Of a DNA stretch of 36,075 nucleotides, positions 14,688 to 24,200 are shown piece after piece. The stretch spans positions 1-36,075 of the forward strand of contig JADLCT010000044.1 of the NCBI GenBank assembly GCA_020847045.1, in the 5' to 3' direction. The notes below the pieces were generated by a model that was given only the letters and a program-made list of their open reading frames with translations, did no database searches and was not told the origin of the DNA. The position numbers and the translations under genes were made by a program. The stretch's first letter is position 1; each line of letters starts with the position of its first letter. The DNA is from Bryobacterales bacterium. GTDB taxonomy: Bacteria > Acidobacteriota > Terriglobia > Bryobacterales > Bryobacteraceae.

Positions 14688-15575
14688 ATGCTCAAAGGCG
14701 TATTTCCCATCGTCGTCACGCCGTTCCATGACGACGGCCGCATCGATTACCCCTCGTTGGACCGCCTCATCGAACACCTGCTCGAGCAGGGAGCGCACGG
14801 CCTGGGCCTGTTCGGCAACGCGAGCGAAGGCTACACACTGATGGCCGCCGAACGAAGCGCCATGCTGCGTCACATCGCGGCCCGCGTCAACGGACGCGCG
14901 CCCCTGGTGGCCAGCACGGGCCACACCGGCACCGACGCCGCCGCGGCGCTCAGCAAAGAGGCGCAGGATCTGGGCGCCTCCGCCCTCATGGTGCTGCCGC
15001 CCTACTTCATGAAGCCCGACGGCGAGGGTCTCATGCACTACTACGGCGCCATCTCCCATGCCGTGACCATCCCCATCATGGTGCAGGACGCGCCGCTGAT
15101 GACGCAGGTCCCCATGCCCGTCGCCTTGCTCGCCCGCATGGCGCGCGAAATCGAGAATGTCCGCAGCGTCAAGGTGGAAGCGCCGCCCACGGCTCCAAAA
15201 ATCGGCGCTTTGCACGCCGCGGCCCCTTCGCTCGCCCTGTTCGGCGGCCTCAACGGCCAGTTCCTCATCGAGGAGGCCGGACGTGGCTCGGCAGGCGTCA
15301 TGCCCTCCAGCGACGCCACCTGGGTCTTCGTCCGCGTTCTCGATCTGCTCGCCAAGGGGGACACGAATGAGGCCTGGCGTCTCTTCTCCATCGCCCTTCC
15401 CCTGCTACGCTTCGAACTCCAGCCGGGACTGGGCGTTTCGGCGGCCAAGCACAACCTGGCCGCCGAAGGCGTCATCGCCTCGGCGCGCGTACGCCACCCC
15501 ACTTCGTCTCTCGACTCGGCGGCGCTCGCCGAACTCGCCGTCCTGCGTGAACTTGTCGCCGCCGAGCGCTCATGA
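14688..15575 (+). CDS. DapA/NanA-fold (class I aldolase) family lyase with altered proton relay
   Basis: 295 residues, the normal length for dihydrodipicolinate synthase/N-acetylneuraminate lyase TIM barrels. The Schiff-base lysine is present (K162 in SVKVEAP). The dihydrodipicolinate synthase relay is not: the GTTGE motif reads GNASE (43-47, Asn at the first Thr position), the second Tyr of PYYNRP is Phe in PPYFMKP, and the Tyr of YNVP is Gln (Q133 in VQDAP). It is therefore not a lysine-biosynthetic DapA. Sited between a GntR/FCD regulator and an enolase-superfamily dehydratase-like gene, it more likely cleaves or dehydrates a 2-keto-3-deoxy sugar acid. GAAGGA precedes the ATG at about 11 bases. 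It overlaps the next gene by 4 bases (ATGA). Confidence 0.85.
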   Translation: MLKGVFPIVVTPFHDDGRIDYPSLDRLIEHLLEQGAHGLGLFGNASEGYTLMAAERSAMLRHIAARVNGRAPLVASTGHTGTDAAAALSKEAQDLGASALMVLPPYFMKPDGEGLMHYYGAISHAVTIPIMVQDAPLMTQVPMPVALLARMAREIENVRSVKVEAPPTAPKIGALHAAAPSLALFGGLNGQFLIEEAGRGSAGVMPSSDATWVFVRVLDLLAKGDTNEAWRLFSIALPLLRFELQPGLGVSAAKHNLAAEGVIASARVRHPTSSLDSAALAELAVLRELVAAERS

Positions 15576-16711
15576 CCATTACCAGCGTCACCGCGCTGCC
15601 CATCAGGCTCCCCAGGGACATCGGCGCCGCCACTGGCACCGCCGGCTCGCCCACCACGCTCAGCGAGGGCCCCGGCGGCTACCGCTGGTCCAGCGTCTAC
15701 CCCTGTCTCTACTCGACGCAATTTGAAACCGCGCTCGTCCGCGTGGAAACCAGTGATGGCTACATTGGATGGGGCGAGGCGCAAGCCCCCGTCGCGCCCG
15801 AAGTCGCCTGCGCCATCGTCAGCCACATCCTCGCCGGCGCCGTCACCGGGCAGCCCTTCGACGGCTCGCCCGCCCGCATCGCCGAACTCTGGGACCTCAT
15901 GTACGCCACCATGCGCGTCCGCGGCCAGACCGGCGGTTTCATGCTCGACGCCATTTCGGCCATCGACATCGCCCTGTGGGACATCGCCGGGCACCTTGCC
16001 GGCAAGCCCCTCTGCGAACTACTCAACCCCAGGCCCAAACGCGTTATCCCCGCCTATCTCAGCGGCATCCCGCGAGGGGAAACGGATCTCCAGGGCTTCC
16101 GCCAGGCAAAGCTCTTTTACGACACCCACAACCCCGCGGACTTTTTCGAGCACGCCGACGCCATCCTCGCCGCCGGAGGCCAGATCGCCGCGGACGCCCT
16201 GTGGCGGCACACCCCGGAATCGGCGCTGGCCTTCGGCGCGCAACTGGAGCAGCGCCATGCTCTCTGGTTCGAAGCGCCGCTCGCTCCCGAAGATCCACTC
16301 GCCCACGCCGCGCTGGCGCGCCAACTCTCCGTGCCCATCGCTCTCGGCGAAAGCTACCGCACCTGTCACGAGATGCTGCCCTTCTTCCGCGCCGGCGCGG
16401 TGGGCGTCTATCAGCCCGACCTCGGCCGCTGCGGCATCACCGAAGGCATGCGCCTCGCCGCGCTCGCCGCCAGCCACGGCGTCCCCGTCGTCCCCCATAT
16501 CTCCATCGCTTTCGGTCCACAACTGGCCGCGGCCATTCACTACGCCGCCGCCGTTGAGAACTGCTCCCTGGCCGAATACAACCCCCAGGTGCTCACCGCC
16601 GCCAACCGCTTCCTGGCCTCTCCCATCTCCATCGTGAACGCCTGCTACGCCGCACCCGCCGCCGCCGGACTCGGCATCACCCTCAACCTGCCCCCCGGAG
16701 CCGCGCGGTGA
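15572..16711 (+). CDS. Mandelate racemase/muconate lactonizing enzyme-like (enolase superfamily)
   Basis: 379 residues. The capping domain spans about 1-125 (ALVRVETSDGYIGWGEAQAP; SAIDIALWDIAG). The barrel domain has the three Mg ligands at the usual 26-residue spacing: D208 (AADALW), E234 (WFEAPL) and E260 (ALGES). The MR-subgroup base dyad looks intact with D283 (QPDLGRCG) and H309 (VPHIS). Such enzymes abstract the proton alpha to a carboxylate; most catabolic members are sugar-acid dehydratases, giving a 2-keto-3-deoxy acid. Between a DapA-fold lyase and an MFS carrier that role fits, with the lyase acting next. Start and stop overlap both neighbours by 4 bases (ATGA, GTGA), indicating translational coupling. 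The exact sugar acid is unknown. Confidence 0.88.
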   Translation: MTITSVTALPIRLPRDIGAATGTAGSPTTLSEGPGGYRWSSVYPCLYSTQFETALVRVETSDGYIGWGEAQAPVAPEVACAIVSHILAGAVTGQPFDGSPARIAELWDLMYATMRVRGQTGGFMLDAISAIDIALWDIAGHLAGKPLCELLNPRPKRVIPAYLSGIPRGETDLQGFRQAKLFYDTHNPADFFEHADAILAAGGQIAADALWRHTPESALAFGAQLEQRHALWFEAPLAPEDPLAHAALARQLSVPIALGESYRTCHEMLPFFRAGAVGVYQPDLGRCGITEGMRLAALAASHGVPVVPHISIAFGPQLAAAIHYAAAVENCSLAEYNPQVLTAANRFLASPISIVNACYAAPAAAGLGITLNLPPGAAR

Positions 16712-17931
16712 AAAACCTCCGCTGGACCATCGCCACGCTCCTCTTCCTGGCCACCGTCATCAACTACATCGACCGCCAGACGCTGAGCGTTGTCGCTCCG
16801 GTCCTCACGCGCGAGCTGCACATCAGCAACACCGAGTACGCCAATATCCTCACCGCGTTTCTCATCCCCTACACCTTCATGTATGTCGTCTCCGGGTGGC
16901 TCTGCGACCGTTGGGGCACCCGCCGAGCTCTGGCCACCTTCATGGCCTGGTGGTCGGCCGCGAACATGCTGCACGCCACCGCCCGCGGCGCGTTCGGCCT
17001 GGGCGCGTTCCGCTTCCTCCTTGGCCTCGGCGAATCCGGCAACTTCATGGCCGCCGAAAAGGCCATCTCCGAATGGTTCCCCGCCCGCGAGCGCGGCTTT
17101 GCCAACGGGCTGGTCAACGCCGCCGCCGCCACCGGGGCCATCATCTCCCCGCCCCTGATCGCCTTCGTCACCCTGCACTACGGCTGGCGGTTCGCCTTCG
17201 CCGCCACCGGTGCGCTCGGTTTCCTCTGGCTGGCCGCCTGGCTTGCGCTCTATCACATCCCCCAGTCCCACCCCCGCATCACGGAGGAGGAACGCGCCTA
17301 CATTTTGGAAGGCCGCACTGCCCGCCCCGGCCATCGCATCCCGTACCGCGTTCTGCTCCGCATGCCGCAGGTGTGGGGCCTTCTCGTCTCCCGCGTCTTC
17401 GCCGATCCCGTCTGGTGGTTCTATCTGTTCTGGCTCCCCAAGTACCTCAGCGATGTCCGCGGCTTCACGCTGGTCCAAATCGGGCTCTTTTCGTGGATGC
17501 CCTACCTGGCGGCCGACCTCGGCTCACTGTTCGGCGGCTGGGTTTCAGGCCGCCTCATCGCGCGCGGTAAACCCGTGCTCGACGCCCGCCGCCACACGAT
17601 GATCCCGTTCGTACTCCTCATGCCTCTGGGAATCCTCGTGAACTACCTGCCCTCCTCGCAGGCCCTCGCCATCATCTGCCTGATCACCTTCTCCCACATG
17701 GCCTGGAAGACCAACCTGATGACGATGACCAACGACATCTTCCCCACCGAGGTGGTCGGCTCGGCAGCGGGCGTGGTCGGACTCGGCAGCGGACTCGCCG
17801 GCGCGATCTCCACGCCGGCCGTCGGCCGCATCGTGGACGCCTTCGGTTACGGCGCCGTCTTCTGGGTGATGGGCTTCCTGCATCTCATCGCCATGACGAT
17901 CGTGCTGACGCTGGTCCGCAAGCGCGCCTGA
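16708..17931 (+). CDS. MFS transporter, hexuronate/galactonate (ACS) type
   Basis: 407 residues with about 12 membrane helices. FLATVINYIDRQTLSVVAP in helix 1 is the signature of anion:cation symporters such as ExuT and DgoT. The motif-A loop GWLCDRWGTRRAL is present, as is RFLLGLGESGNFMAAEKAISEWFP in helix 4-5. It should import a hexuronate or aldonate with protons across the inner membrane. The GTG start overlaps the preceding stop (GTGA), placing it last in the regulator-lyase-dehydratase operon and naming sugar acids as the likely substrate class. Only 8 bases separate its stop from that of the convergent uup gene, with no visible terminator. Confidence 0.88.
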   Translation: MKNLRWTIATLLFLATVINYIDRQTLSVVAPVLTRELHISNTEYANILTAFLIPYTFMYVVSGWLCDRWGTRRALATFMAWWSAANMLHATARGAFGLGAFRFLLGLGESGNFMAAEKAISEWFPARERGFANGLVNAAAATGAIISPPLIAFVTLHYGWRFAFAATGALGFLWLAAWLALYHIPQSHPRITEEERAYILEGRTARPGHRIPYRVLLRMPQVWGLLVSRVFADPVWWFYLFWLPKYLSDVRGFTLVQIGLFSWMPYLAADLGSLFGGWVSGRLIARGKPVLDARRHTMIPFVLLMPLGILVNYLPSSQALAIICLITFSHMAWKTNLMTMTNDIFPTEVVGSAAGVVGLGSGLAGAISTPAVGRIVDAFGYGAVFWVMGFLHLIAMTIVLTLVRKRA

Positions 17932-17939
17932 ACCCCCGC

Positions 17940-19742
17940 TCAGCCGCCCGCCTTCTCCTCCAACTCGTGCCAGCGCGCGTACAGCTCGTCCGCCGCCGCC
18001 CGCGCCCGTTCGTGCGCCTCGGACGCCTCGGCGATCCTGGTGTGGTCGGAGAATACGGCCGGGTCTTCGAGGGCCATCTTCCAACGTTCCACCTCGGCCT
18101 CGGCCTCGGCAATCCGCGCCTCGATGGTTTCGTACTCCCGCGCCTCTAAATAGGAGAGCTTCTTCCTGGCCGGTGCGTTTGCGGCCACCGGCGCGACAGG
18201 CACGGGCACGGCCTGCTCCTTCGCCTTGGCCCGCTCGTCCAGCCACTCTTCCCACTGCGCATAGTCGGCGAACCGTTGCGCTCCGCCCTGCCCATCCAGC
18301 CCGAGCACCACGGTGGAAACACGGTCCAGCAGATACCGGTCATGCGTCACCAGCACAAGCGCGCCCGGAAACTCCAGCAGGCTCTCCTCCAGAATCTCCA
18401 GCGTCGGAATGTCGAGATCGTTCGTCGGCTCGTCCAGCAGCAGCAGGTCCGACGGCTCCAGCATCAACCGGGCAATCAACACCCGCGCCCGCTCACCGCC
18501 CGACAGCCGCCCCACGGGCTGCCCCAACTGCTCCTGCGTGAACAGAAACCGCGCCGCCCAGGCATTCACGTGAATGACGCGCCCCTGGTACACCACCGAG
18601 TCGGCGTCCGGCGCCAGCGCCCGCCGCAGCGTCGTGTCCGGGTCCAGCGGCCGGTTCTGATCAAAGTAGACGATCCTCAGCCCGTCGGCCCGCGTCACCG
18701 TTCCCGCCGTGGGCGGCAGCATGCCTTGTAACAGCCGCAGCAGCGTCGTCTTGCCGCTGCCATTGGCCCCCACCAGCCCCACGCGCGTCCCTTGCGTGAA
18801 CACGAAGTCCAGCCCGTCCAGAAGTAGCTTCCCGCCCAGCTCGCACCGCAGAGCTTCCAACACCAGCAGGCGCTTGGTCTTGCGTTCGGTCGCCGAAAAG
18901 TCGATGTTGGCCGTGGCGGTCCGCGTGCGCGCATTCAAGTCCCCCAGCTCGTCCATCAACTGGTGCGCTTTGCCGATCCGCGCCTTCGATTTCGTCGTAC
19001 GCGCCTTCGCGCCGCGCCGCAGCCACTCCATCTCCCGCCGCACCATGTTCTCCAGCGCTTCCTGCCGCTTGGCCTGAGCGTGCAGAAACTCGTCTTTCTT
19101 TTCCAGGAACGCGCTGTAGTTGCCCGCCACACGCAGCAAACCTTCCGGGTAGGCGCGATTCAGCTCCACCATCGCCGTGGCCACGTTTTCCAGGAAGTAC
19201 CGGTCGTGGCTGATCACAATCGAGGCGAACGGCTGCTGCGCCAGAAGCTGCTCCAGCCAGTCGATGCCCGCCAGGTCCAGATGGTTGGTCGGCTCGTCCA
19301 GCAGCAGCACGTCGGGCGCCGCCACCAGCGCTTCGGCGATGGCCAGCCGCTTCCGCCAGCCCCCCGATAGCGACGCCGCCTCGGCGTGAAAATCTTCGAA
19401 CCCGGCGCGCCCCAGCGTGCGCACCAGTTGCGCCTCCCGTTCCTCGTTCGGAACGGCCGAGCCGGACAGCGCCTGCTCCAGCCGCGCCCGCACCGTCACC
19501 CCCGGCGCGAACACCGAATCCTGCGCCACATAGGCCAGCCGCGTCTTCTTGCGCAGCGCCACTTCGCCCGCATCCGGCGTCAGTTGCCCCGCCAGAATCT
19601 TCAGCAGTGTGGACTTGCCCGAGCCGTTGGGCCCGATCAGGCCGATCCGCTCGCCTTCGGCGCAAGTAAACGAGATGTTGTCAAACAGCGGAGCCGAGCC
19701 GAAGGCTTTGCTCAGCTCCTTTGCGTTCAGAATGAGGGCCAA
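17940..19742 (-). CDS. uup: ABC-F ATPase, Uup-like
   Basis: 600 residues with two ABC cassettes and no membrane helices. Cassette 1: GPNGSGKST, LSGGWRKR, LLLDEPTNHLD. Cassette 2: GANGSGKTT, LSGGERAR, LLLDEPTNDLD. The linker (about 225-290) is rich in Arg and Lys, with RRGAKARTTKSKARI. The C-terminal coiled coil (about 525-600, KLSYLEAREYETIEARI, then MALEDPAVFS and ELYARWHELEE) is the DNA/RNA-binding tail that distinguishes Uup from EttA. Family members act on ribosomes or on branched DNA rather than in transport. The start is TTG at 19742: an in-frame stop lies 30 bases upstream and no ATG or GTG intervenes. The cytochrome gene is 42 bases upstream on the same strand, so readthrough is possible. 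Confidence 0.9.
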   Translation of the reverse strand: MALILNAKELSKAFGSAPLFDNISFTCAEGERIGLIGPNGSGKSTLLKILAGQLTPDAGEVALRKKTRLAYVAQDSVFAPGVTVRARLEQALSGSAVPNEEREAQLVRTLGRAGFEDFHAEAASLSGGWRKRLAIAEALVAAPDVLLLDEPTNHLDLAGIDWLEQLLAQQPFASIVISHDRYFLENVATAMVELNRAYPEGLLRVAGNYSAFLEKKDEFLHAQAKRQEALENMVRREMEWLRRGAKARTTKSKARIGKAHQLMDELGDLNARTRTATANIDFSATERKTKRLLVLEALRCELGGKLLLDGLDFVFTQGTRVGLVGANGSGKTTLLRLLQGMLPPTAGTVTRADGLRIVYFDQNRPLDPDTTLRRALAPDADSVVYQGRVIHVNAWAARFLFTQEQLGQPVGRLSGGERARVLIARLMLEPSDLLLLDEPTNDLDIPTLEILEESLLEFPGALVLVTHDRYLLDRVSTVVLGLDGQGGAQRFADYAQWEEWLDERAKAKEQAVPVPVAPVAANAPARKKLSYLEAREYETIEARIAEAEAEVERWKMALEDPAVFSDHTRIAEASEAHERARAAADELYARWHELEEKAGG

Positions 19743-19748
19743 GCTCCC

Positions 19749-19754
19749 ATTGTA
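19749..19754 (-). promoter_or_regulatory. Candidate -10 element of uup inside a small inverted repeat
   Basis: On the minus strand TACAAT ends 6 bases before the TTG start of uup. GCTCC (19743-19747 on the plus strand) and GGAGC (19755-19759) flank it symmetrically. If it is a true -10, the message would be leaderless and begin at TTG. No good -35 is visible. Cotranscription from the cytochrome gene is the alternative. Confidence 0.3.
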
Positions 19755-19784
19755 GGAGCCCGGCCCGCATTACGCCCCCGGCCG

Positions 19785-20108
19785 CTACTTCAGCGTCCGC
19801 ACGTGCGCGATCAGATTCTCCATGTCCGCGTCCGTGATGGACTTCGCGATGAGCTTGTGATTCACCGCCTCCTTGAACGTCTTGATCAGGTCCGCGTCCT
19901 TGGCCTTTTGCACATCGGCGCCACCCAGCGGTTTCAGCTTGTCCCCAAACTTTTTCTTCATCGCTGGGGCTCCAGCCCCATCGGCGGCGTGGCACATCAC
20001 GCATTTCTTGGCGAACATCTCCTTGCCCTTGGCGGCGTCTCCCGCTGCCCGCAGGGGTAGGGACAACGCGAACATCGTCATCGTGGCGGCAAATAGGAAC
20101 CGTTTCAT
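19785..20108 (-). CDS. Small periplasmic monoheme cytochrome c
   Basis: 107 residues from MKRFLFAATMT, chosen for a near-perfect ribosome site (AAGGAGGTGCG) before the ATG. A longer open frame upstream has no such site. Signal peptide about 1-21 (ALSLPLRAA), then KGKEMFAKKCVMCHAADG with one CxxCH heme site near residues 36-40. The C-terminal helix DMENLIAHVRTLK is typical of class I cytochromes c; the axial Met is not certain, and M93 within it or the AMKKKFG Met are candidates. It would shuttle electrons in the periplasm. No oxidoreductase partner is adjacent; the FAD-dependent dehydrogenase at 11893 is 6 kb away. Confidence 0.88.
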   Translation of the reverse strand: MKRFLFAATMTMFALSLPLRAAGDAAKGKEMFAKKCVMCHAADGAGAPAMKKKFGDKLKPLGGADVQKAKDADLIKTFKEAVNHKLIAKSITDADMENLIAHVRTLK

Positions 20109-20193
20109 CGCACCTCCTTGTGGCCGGTGGAACTGAGCCTCCACTTCACAACCTTGCACGCCGGTGGCCACATCATCGCCCCCGTTACGGCCC

Positions 20194-20223
20194 TTGCCCC
20201 GCACGCCCCATCGGCACTACGAT
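20194..20223 (+). promoter_or_regulatory. Candidate promoter of the exported TIM-barrel gene, leaderless
   Basis: TTGCCC (20194-20199), an 18-bp spacer and TACGAT (20218-20223). The -10 ends exactly 6 bases before the GTG start at 20230, and no ribosome site is present. Both facts fit a message that begins at the start codon. Confidence 0.4.
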
Positions 20224-20229
20224 AACGGC

Positions 20230-21084
20230 GTGACCACCCGCCGTCTGTTCACCGCCTCTCTCCTCGCTTCGGCCGCGCTCCCCGCCGCCAATCCGCTCGC
20301 AAAACTCAGGATCGGCGTCACCGATTGGAACCTCCGCCTCACCGGAAACCCCGAAGCCGTGGCCCTGGCCGCCTCGCTCGGCTTTGATGGCGTCGAGGTC
20401 AGCCTTGGCCGCCGCCCCGCGGAGAACAAGCTCCCGCTGGACAACGCCGCGCTCCAGGACGCATACCTCGCCGCCTCGGCCAAACATAAGACCGCCCTCG
20501 CCGGAACCTGCCTTGACATCCTCCATGTGAACTACCTGAAGAACGACCCCCTCGGCGCCAAGTGGATCGCCGATGCCATCCCCATCACGCGCCGTCTGGG
20601 CGCCCGCGTCATGCTGCTGCCCTTCTTCGGCAAAGGAGCCATCGAGGCCCGCGCCGAACAGGACCACGTCGCCCAGGTGCTGAAACCGCTCGCCCCGCTC
20701 GCCGAAAAAGCCGGCATCCTGCTCGGCCTGGAGAACACCATCTCCGCCGCGGACAATGCCCGCATCCTCGACACCGTCGCCTCGCCCGCCCTCAAGGTCT
20801 ATTACGACGTCGGCAACTCCGCCCCCCGCGGCTTCGACGTCGTCAAGGAGATCCGCTGGCTCGGCCGCGACCGCATCTGCCAGTTCCATCTCAAAGACAA
20901 CCCTCACTATCTCGGCGAAGGCGCCATCCCCTTCCCCGAGGTCATCGCCTCCATCGCCGCGCTCAACGGTTTCTCCGGCTTCGCCAACCTGGAAACCGTT
21001 TCACCGTCGCAGTCCATCCCCAACGACATGCGCCGCAACCTGGCGTTCGTCCGTAGGCTCACGGCCGCCTACGCCAAGGCTTAG
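20230..21084 (+). CDS. Exported sugar phosphate isomerase/epimerase-like TIM-barrel protein
   Basis: 284 residues starting at GTG (MTTRRLFTAS). The N-terminus is a twin-arginine-type signal (about 1-22, ending LPAA). The xylose-isomerase-like AP-endonuclease-2 fold follows, with the usual metal ligands: Glu in LLGLENTIS, Asp in VYYDVGNS, His in QFHLKDN and Glu in NLETVS. LGFDGVEVSLG marks the second strand. Family members isomerise or epimerise sugars and inositols. Exported versions are common in Acidobacteria and Planctomycetes and are thought to act on sugars in the periplasm. A longer frame to 20164 exists but lacks both promoter and ribosome site. It stands 178 bases before the next TonB receptor, so functional linkage is possible but unproven. 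Confidence 0.82.
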   Translation: MTTRRLFTASLLASAALPAANPLAKLRIGVTDWNLRLTGNPEAVALAASLGFDGVEVSLGRRPAENKLPLDNAALQDAYLAASAKHKTALAGTCLDILHVNYLKNDPLGAKWIADAIPITRRLGARVMLLPFFGKGAIEARAEQDHVAQVLKPLAPLAEKAGILLGLENTISAADNARILDTVASPALKVYYDVGNSAPRGFDVVKEIRWLGRDRICQFHLKDNPHYLGEGAIPFPEVIASIAALNGFSGFANLETVSPSQSIPNDMRRNLAFVRRLTAAYAKA

Positions 21085-21209
21085 CGAAGCTCTCCAGATC
21101 CGCCGCCAACCTGTGTTTTGACATAGGCATTATTAACAAAAGCAAGCCTTTACGTTTGCGATATACACGCCTTCCAGGCTGTGCTAACATCTGACCCCAG
21201 CTTGTGGCG

Positions 21210-21233
21210 GTGGGTTAACGGGTACCGTTCCAC
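21210..21233 (+). promoter_or_regulatory. Leader hairpin / candidate operator upstream of the 1196-residue TonB receptor
   Basis: In the 178-base spacer 21085-21262, AACGG (21217-21221) and CCGTT (21225-21229) flank a GTA triplet. Flanking GTGG (21210-21213) and CCAC (21230-21233) extend the stem to 9 pairs with a 3-base bulge. As DNA it could be an operator for a LacI-type dimer; as RNA, a leader hairpin 30 bases before the GTG. A TTGACA at 21118 has no matching -10. Candidate -10s (TATACA 21162, TAACAT 21185) lack a -35. Confidence 0.35.
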
Positions 21234-21262
21234 GGCAACTTTGTCTCAATGGGGAGGCTTGC

Positions 21263-24200
21263 GTGTGTACTAAGCCAAGAATCTTGAATCTGACGTGCGG
21301 CGTGTTGCTAGCCACATTGCTGCCTGCGCAGGAGTTCCGGGCCACCATTTCCGGCCGCATCCTGGACGCCAGCAGCTCCGCCGTCCCGAATGCGAAAGTT
21401 CAGGCAGTCAGCGCCGCGACGAATGAAACCTCGTCGGCCACTTCGGACTCCTCCGGCGTCTACACCATACCGTTCCTCCGCCCAGGCGGCTACAAACTTA
21501 CGGTTACCGCCAACGGTTTCAAGACGTTCAACCGCGAGAACATTACCCTTACCGTCGGCCAGATCGCCGGCATCGACGTCTCGCTCGAAGTCGGATCTCT
21601 GGCCGAATCGGTGAATGTTACCGCCGAGGCGGCTCTGCTGGAAACCCAAACCGCCAGCCGCATTGCCGTGGTGAATACCAAGCAGGTGTCCGAGCTGCCG
21701 CTGAACGCGCGCAACCCGTTCATGCTCGGCGCCATGATGTCGGGCGTCACCTTCCGGGGGGCCGCCATCTGGCAGCGCCCGTTCGACAACGGCGCCATCG
21801 CCGAGTGGAGCGTCAACGGCGGCCGCCAGTCCAACAACGAGTTCCTCATGGACGGCGCTCCCAATAACGGCCAGGGTGGAAACAACAACATCGCCTATGT
21901 CCCCATCGTCGACGCCGTGCAGGAGTTCTCCATTCAGCAGAACTCCTACGATGCCCAATACGGCAAGACGGGCGGCGGCGTTTTTAACGTCGTGCTCAAA
22001 AGCGGAACCAACGATTTCCACGCCACCGGCTGGGAGTTTCTGCGCCGCAAATTTCTCGACGCCAACACATTCCAGAACAACGCCGTGGGCGCGGCCCGCC
22101 CCGGCCACCGTTTGGACCAGTATGGCTTCCAGTTGGAAGGCCCCCTGTTGATCCCCAAACTGCTCACCCGCGAAAGCAAGGTCCGCGGCTACTTCCTCGG
22201 CAGCTTCGAGAACTACTACGAGCTCTGGCCCCAGTTCCTCCGCAATTCCTACCCGGCCATGGAGATGCGCAACGGCGATTTCAGCAAGCTCACCGCCGCC
22301 AACGGCCAGCCGGTCACCATCTACAATCCCTACTCGGCCCAGATGGTCAACGGCGACCCCGTTCGCTCCCCCTTCCCCAATAACCAGATCCCGGCCAGCA
22401 TGATCAGCCCCGTCGCCAAGGCCGTCACCGCGTTCATGCCGGAACCGAACGCCGTCACCCCGGGCCAGCGCTATGCGGTGCAAAACCGCCTGAACCCCGA
22501 GTACCCGGCCGTGGACAACTTCTACAACCTGATCCTCAAGTTCGATTTCAACATCGGCGAAAAGCACCGCGCCTACTTCCGCCATGCCTCCAACGACCGC
22601 ACCGAGGACCGCTCCGTGAACGGCATCGACAACGCCCCCGGCACCGACGGCCAGCAGCCCTTCCAGCGCATCAACGACGCCTACGTGGCCGACTGGGTGT
22701 GGACCATCACGCCCAGCACGCTGTTCAACGTCCGCGCCTCCAGCAACCGTTTCATCGAGAAGGGCTTCGGCCGCGCCAACGAAAACTTCGACCTGTCCAA
22801 GTTCGGCCTGCCCGCCAGCCTGCTCAGCCAGTTGCCCAGCCCGGTCTACTTCGGCCGCTGGAACATCAACGGCTACACCTCGCTGGGCCGCGGCCAAAGC
22901 ATCAACATCACCAACAACTACAACCTCATGGCCAGCATGACCAGGATCATGGGCTCGCATACCATGAAGTTCGGCATCGACTGGCGCCGCATCCAGTTCA
23001 TCCAGCAGAACAGCGGCGACATCCTCTCCTTCACCGGCCAGACACAGTGGACCCAACGGCTGTGGAACCAGGGCGAACCCACCGCCGGAGACGGCTACGC
23101 GTCCTTCCTCATCGGTGGCGTCAGCGGTTCGCAGAACTATCCCGTGTACCCGTTCTTCCGCCAGTGGTACTTCGCGCCGTACTTCCAGGATGACTGGAAG
23201 ATCAGCCGCAAACTGACTCTGAACATCGGTTTGCGCTGGGATCTCAACCTCGCCGCCGACGAAAAGTACAACCGCATCAACCGCGGCTTCAACCAGCAGG
23301 CCCCCAGCCCCATAGCCGGCCTCATCCCGGCCGACATGCTGGCGCGCTATCCCCAGCTTCGCAACCTTCGCGGCGGTCTCGAGTTCGCCGGCGTGAACGG
23401 CAATCCGCGCATCACCGGCGTGAAGGATCTCAATAACTGGCAGCCCCGCATCGGCGCCGCCTACCAGTTGAACGACAAACTCGTCGTCCGCGGCGGCTAT
23501 GGCCTGTACTTCATGAACCCGAACAACAATTTCCTGCAGACCATCGGCTTTTCGACCTCGACGCCCATGGTGAACTCGCTCGACTCGGACCGCACCCTGG
23601 CGAGCAATTCCCTGCTCAGCAACCCCTATCCGAACGGCATCAACCGGCCCGTGGGCTCCACGCTCGGCTACAACACCTTCGTCGGCCAGAACTTCACCCA
23701 CTACAACCCGGACATGCGGACCCCCTACGTCCACCAGTTCTCACTCGAGTTCCAGCGCCAGATTACGCATACCAGCACGCTTTCCCTCGCCTATGTCGGC
23801 AGCCGCACCATCGGCGCCAACGACGAGCGCAACCTGAACGTGCTCTCCCCGGAGGTCCGCCGCCGCTGCAACCTGCTCGAAGGCGGCACGCCCGACTATT
23901 GCAACGCCCAGGTGCCCAACCCGTTCCGCGGCCTGGAGCCGTTCCGCGGCACCAGCCTCTTCACCGCCGCCAATATCAGCCAGTTCCAGTTGAACCGCCC
24001 CTTCCCGCAGTTCAACGGCAACCTTCTCCAACAGGGCCGCGGCGAATCCAACATCTGGTACAACTCTCTGCAGGTCAACTACAACGTCCGCATCGGACGC
24101 CAGTTGACGCTGCTCGGCAACTACACCCTCAGCAAGATGGTCGAGCGCTGGGGCTACACCGACGCCACCAACTACATCAAGCAGCAGGGCCTCTATTTCA

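Noticed and set aside
14688..15575. Lysine-biosynthetic dapA
   Set aside because: The Thr/Tyr/Tyr relay is missing and the context is sugar-acid catabolism, not lysine synthesis.
21118..21167. Standard promoter for the third TonB receptor using TTGACA at 21118
   Set aside because: No -10-like hexamer lies 15-19 bases downstream; the TATACA at 21162 is too far away.
21308..23734. Open frame of 808 codons antisense to the 1196-residue receptor
   Set aside because: Val/Gly/Ala/Glu-rich sequence without domains; the receptor on the other strand is unmistakable.
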